From NCBI GenBank assembly GCA_902619165.1, contig CACNDI010000012.1, forward strand, positions 1 through 64,000: a DNA stretch of 64,000 nucleotides, in the 5' to 3' direction. The notes under the pieces were generated by a model that worked only from the letters and a program-made list of their open reading frames with translations, searched no databases and was not told the origin of the DNA. The stretch is from an uncultured Alphaproteobacteria bacterium (GTDB lineage: Bacteria; Pseudomonadota; Alphaproteobacteria; Rhodobacterales; Rhodobacteraceae). Positions 62,165-64,000 of the stretch are shown here, piece after piece. The position numbers and the translations under genes were made by a program. Each line of letters starts with the position of its first letter. The first letter of the stretch is position 1.

Positions 62165-63049
62165 TCACAATATCAGTTTAGTCAAGGCCTCAGCCATTTC
62201 CGTTGGTATCGGAATCGACTTCCTGGCCTGGAGATCCATGGTAACGGCAACAGCACTAGCTAATGCAACTGGCTTTCCTGTCTTAACATCAAATATCCAA
62301 TGCTTCCATACAAACGTCTTATTAGACATAGATTGAATTCCTGACTTTATTTTTAAATGCGTACCAAAAGGAACGTATTCGAAAAAATCGAACTTATATT
62401 CTAGCGCAGCACTCCCAACATTGGTCATACCATTTTCATCTATTGTGCCAGTATACGCTAACAAATGCGGCGTCGAGTCCGATACAACACCCATGTAAGC
62501 AGATGGCTTAATCCTACTCAAATTATCGCATTGCCTAAGCAAAATTACCGATTCAAATGAATCAATCATATTTTTCTGAGAGGCTTGTGAGAGCGACATT
62601 AAATCTTCCTTGTGTAAAGATAATCCTCTTGGTTGCCCGTAGCTTGGGATATCTACTTTCAATTCCTCAAATACTTTAGAAAAATTCTTTTTTATTTTCT
62701 CAGGAAATTTACTCGTCCATACAAATTGGAAGTTAAAGGCAGCACAGGGTTGCTGTGTAATCGTTTCTATCATTTCTAAATAGAGTTTTACTTCAGTATC
62801 TCCAAGTTGAACTATTCCCAGTTTAAAAAAAAATGGAGCTCCTGGTTTTTGTTCCTTAAGAAAACGAATGTGAGCGCGGGCGAGAGAAAGATATGCATTT
62901 CCCAACTCGACTGGTTTCTCGTTAATCCCTAACTTGTTCCAAAGCACAAAACATCCTTGAAGTGCTTTTTCAAAATAGAACTGGACATTCATATGACCCA
63001 TTTGATCTATTTCCCAAGATTGGACTGAGTTTCTGTAAACTGTTATCAT
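62165..63049 (-). CDS. Double-hotdog acyl-CoA thioesterase-like protein
   Basis: This 294-residue protein contains two hotdog domains. The first starts EIDQMGHMNVQFYFEKAL, the D-x-x-GHMN motif of 4-hydroxybenzoyl-CoA-type thioesterases. The second, from about 155, has SNKTFVWKHWIFDVKTGKPVALASAVAVTMD. It probably hydrolyses an acyl-CoA in the cytosol; the acyl group is unknown. It heads the operon with the GST-like and cNMP-domain genes. The ATG has no clear Shine-Dalgarno sequence. Confidence 0.85.
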   Translation of the reverse strand: MITVYRNSVQSWEIDQMGHMNVQFYFEKALQGCFVLWNKLGINEKPVELGNAYLSLARAHIRFLKEQKPGAPFFFKLGIVQLGDTEVKLYLEMIETITQQPCAAFNFQFVWTSKFPEKIKKNFSKVFEELKVDIPSYGQPRGLSLHKEDLMSLSQASQKNMIDSFESVILLRQCDNLSRIKPSAYMGVVSDSTPHLLAYTGTIDENGMTNVGSAALEYKFDFFEYVPFGTHLKIKSGIQSMSNKTFVWKHWIFDVKTGKPVALASAVAVTMDLQARKSIPIPTEMAEALTKLIL

Positions 63050-63162
63050 TATATTTAAATAATTCCCTCTCTTGAGTTCAGTGATTGCATTTTATCTCTT
63101 GTTGTACCAGACATTGTCCTGTAATTAGATCATAGTGTTTATTTATCATCAAAGGAATTAAA

Positions 63163-64000
63163 TTGGAAGATTCTCACCCCACATTAGCCAACTGGAGACT
63201 ACCCCCATTTAATAGAGAAGCATTTTCTAAAGTAAGGGAAATAATCCCTACAGCTTCGATAAATTGGACCAAAGGGCCAGATAAAACAGATAGTGGGTCA
63301 AAAAATAAAGAGCTGATCGTAAAAATAAGAGAAACCGAGGAAACACGGTTGGACGAGTTTTTAAGTCAAACAACCGTAGACGCTTTTCACGTATCTCATA
63401 AAGGTAAAACCATATATACGTGGCATTCTGATTATTGTTCCTCCACAACTCCACATATTATCTTTTCTGTTTCAAAGTCACTAACCGCGCTACTCATCGG
63501 CTGCGTAATAGATGAAGGGTTATTAAGTGAAGAGACTTTGGTCTCCCAGATTATTCCAGAGACAAAGGGAAGTGCTTTCGAAGATGCATCAGTGCGCAAT
63601 TTATTGGACATGAGCGTTTCTTCTAATTTCATAGAAGACTATGAAGCAACATCCGGTATTTTTCTCGATTATCGGCAATCAACCGGTTGGAATCCACAAA
63701 ATGTAGACGATAAATCACATTTAAAATCATTTCTTTTGAGCTTGAAAAAAAATACACATAAACATGGTGAACAGTTTGAGTATCATTCAACAAACACCGA
63801 CATGCTCGGAATTATAATAGAAAAATGCACCAGTAAAAAATACGCGCAGTACTTTTTTGAAAAACTTATGAAACCACTTGGCGCAAAAGACGATGCTTAT
63901 GTGACACTGGACAGAATGGGGACGTCAAGATCTGCGGGAGGGGTATGCATATCGGCAAGCGATATAATGAGTATATGTGAAATGGTTCGATGCTATGGAA
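63163..64000 (+). CDS. Serine hydrolase, beta-lactamase/NylB-like (3' end off window)
   Basis: A frame open to the right edge starts at TTG 63163 with AAAGGA six bases upstream and gives 279 residues so far. It has the SxxK nucleophile motif in IIFSVSKSLTALLIG near residue 105 and the second motif EYHSTNTDMLGII (Y-H-S in place of Y-x-N) near residue 205, as in class C beta-lactamase-like esterases and 6-aminohexanoate-dimer hydrolases. There is no signal peptide, favouring a cytosolic amidase or esterase over a true beta-lactamase. The HxG-type third motif would lie outside. Confidence 0.85.
   Translation, partial: MEDSHPTLANWRLPPFNREAFSKVREIIPTASINWTKGPDKTDSGSKNKELIVKIRETEETRLDEFLSQTTVDAFHVSHKGKTIYTWHSDYCSSTTPHIIFSVSKSLTALLIGCVIDEGLLSEETLVSQIIPETKGSAFEDASVRNLLDMSVSSNFIEDYEATSGIFLDYRQSTGWNPQNVDDKSHLKSFLLSLKKNTHKHGEQFEYHSTNTDMLGIIIEKCTSKKYAQYFFEKLMKPLGAKDDAYVTLDRMGTSRSAGGVCISASDIMSICEMVRCYG

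Overview
The window is AT-rich, densely packed DNA that reads like the chromosome of a low-GC marine-type alphaproteobacterium. Support for this comes from a COQ9-family protein, a ROSE-type RNA thermometer in front of a small heat-shock gene, a cytochrome-c-fused urate oxidase of the PuuD type, and tightly abutting or overlapping genes. The species-level assignment is inference. I see no rRNA, tRNA, insertion sequence, prophage or CRISPR array. No gap between genes exceeds about 300 bases; the longest, 37556-37837, is described below.

Layout. 1-966 (minus): the start of a secreted protein with three near-identical repeats and a collagen-like Gly-X-Y tail running off the left edge. 1128-1668: a heat-shock promoter, thermometer and Hsp20. 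1712-20742: a mixed housekeeping stretch with a HemG-like flavodoxin, an MDR oxidoreductase, a methyltransferase, PurF, MFS and EamA transporters, three GST/DsbA-type proteins, COQ9, a lipid kinase, a PqiA-like membrane protein, an M20 deacylase, uracil-DNA glycosylase, a GYD protein, an AlkB-type monooxygenase, a cupin, an FMN-binding protein, MAPEG, an M32 carboxypeptidase and YajQ.

20903-36677 is a purine-salvage and catabolism island. GuaD and XdhAB make urate. PuuD, HiuH and UraD convert it to allantoin. PuuE, allantoicase and AllA take that to glyoxylate and urea. A four-gene BMP/nucleoside ABC importer and an NCS2 permease bring in substrate. No XdhC, urease or dedicated regulator is in view.

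37838-44403 is a phenylacetate module: paaI-paaK-cysK run leftward and paaABCDE rightward, so phenylacetate can be activated and epoxidised, but ring opening and beta-oxidation genes are not here. 44505-52254 holds a dimethylglycine/sarcosine-dehydrogenase-like flavoprotein, a lipoprotein, an acyl-CoA dehydrogenase, a CoA-transferase, a PfkB kinase and a ThDP enzyme whose joint substrate I cannot name.

52286-54535 contains poorly known genes, including a probable divergent paralogue of ribosome recycling factor. 54520-60925 is an iron/metal locus around a near-perfect Fur box (59784-59802). To the left run a DUF4856-like secreted protein, a di-iron hydroxylase, FbpA and FbpB; to the right runs a predicted metal transporter. 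The window ends with a three-gene leftward operon (thioesterase, zeta-like GST, cyclic-nucleotide-binding-domain protein) and the start of a serine beta-lactamase-like hydrolase.
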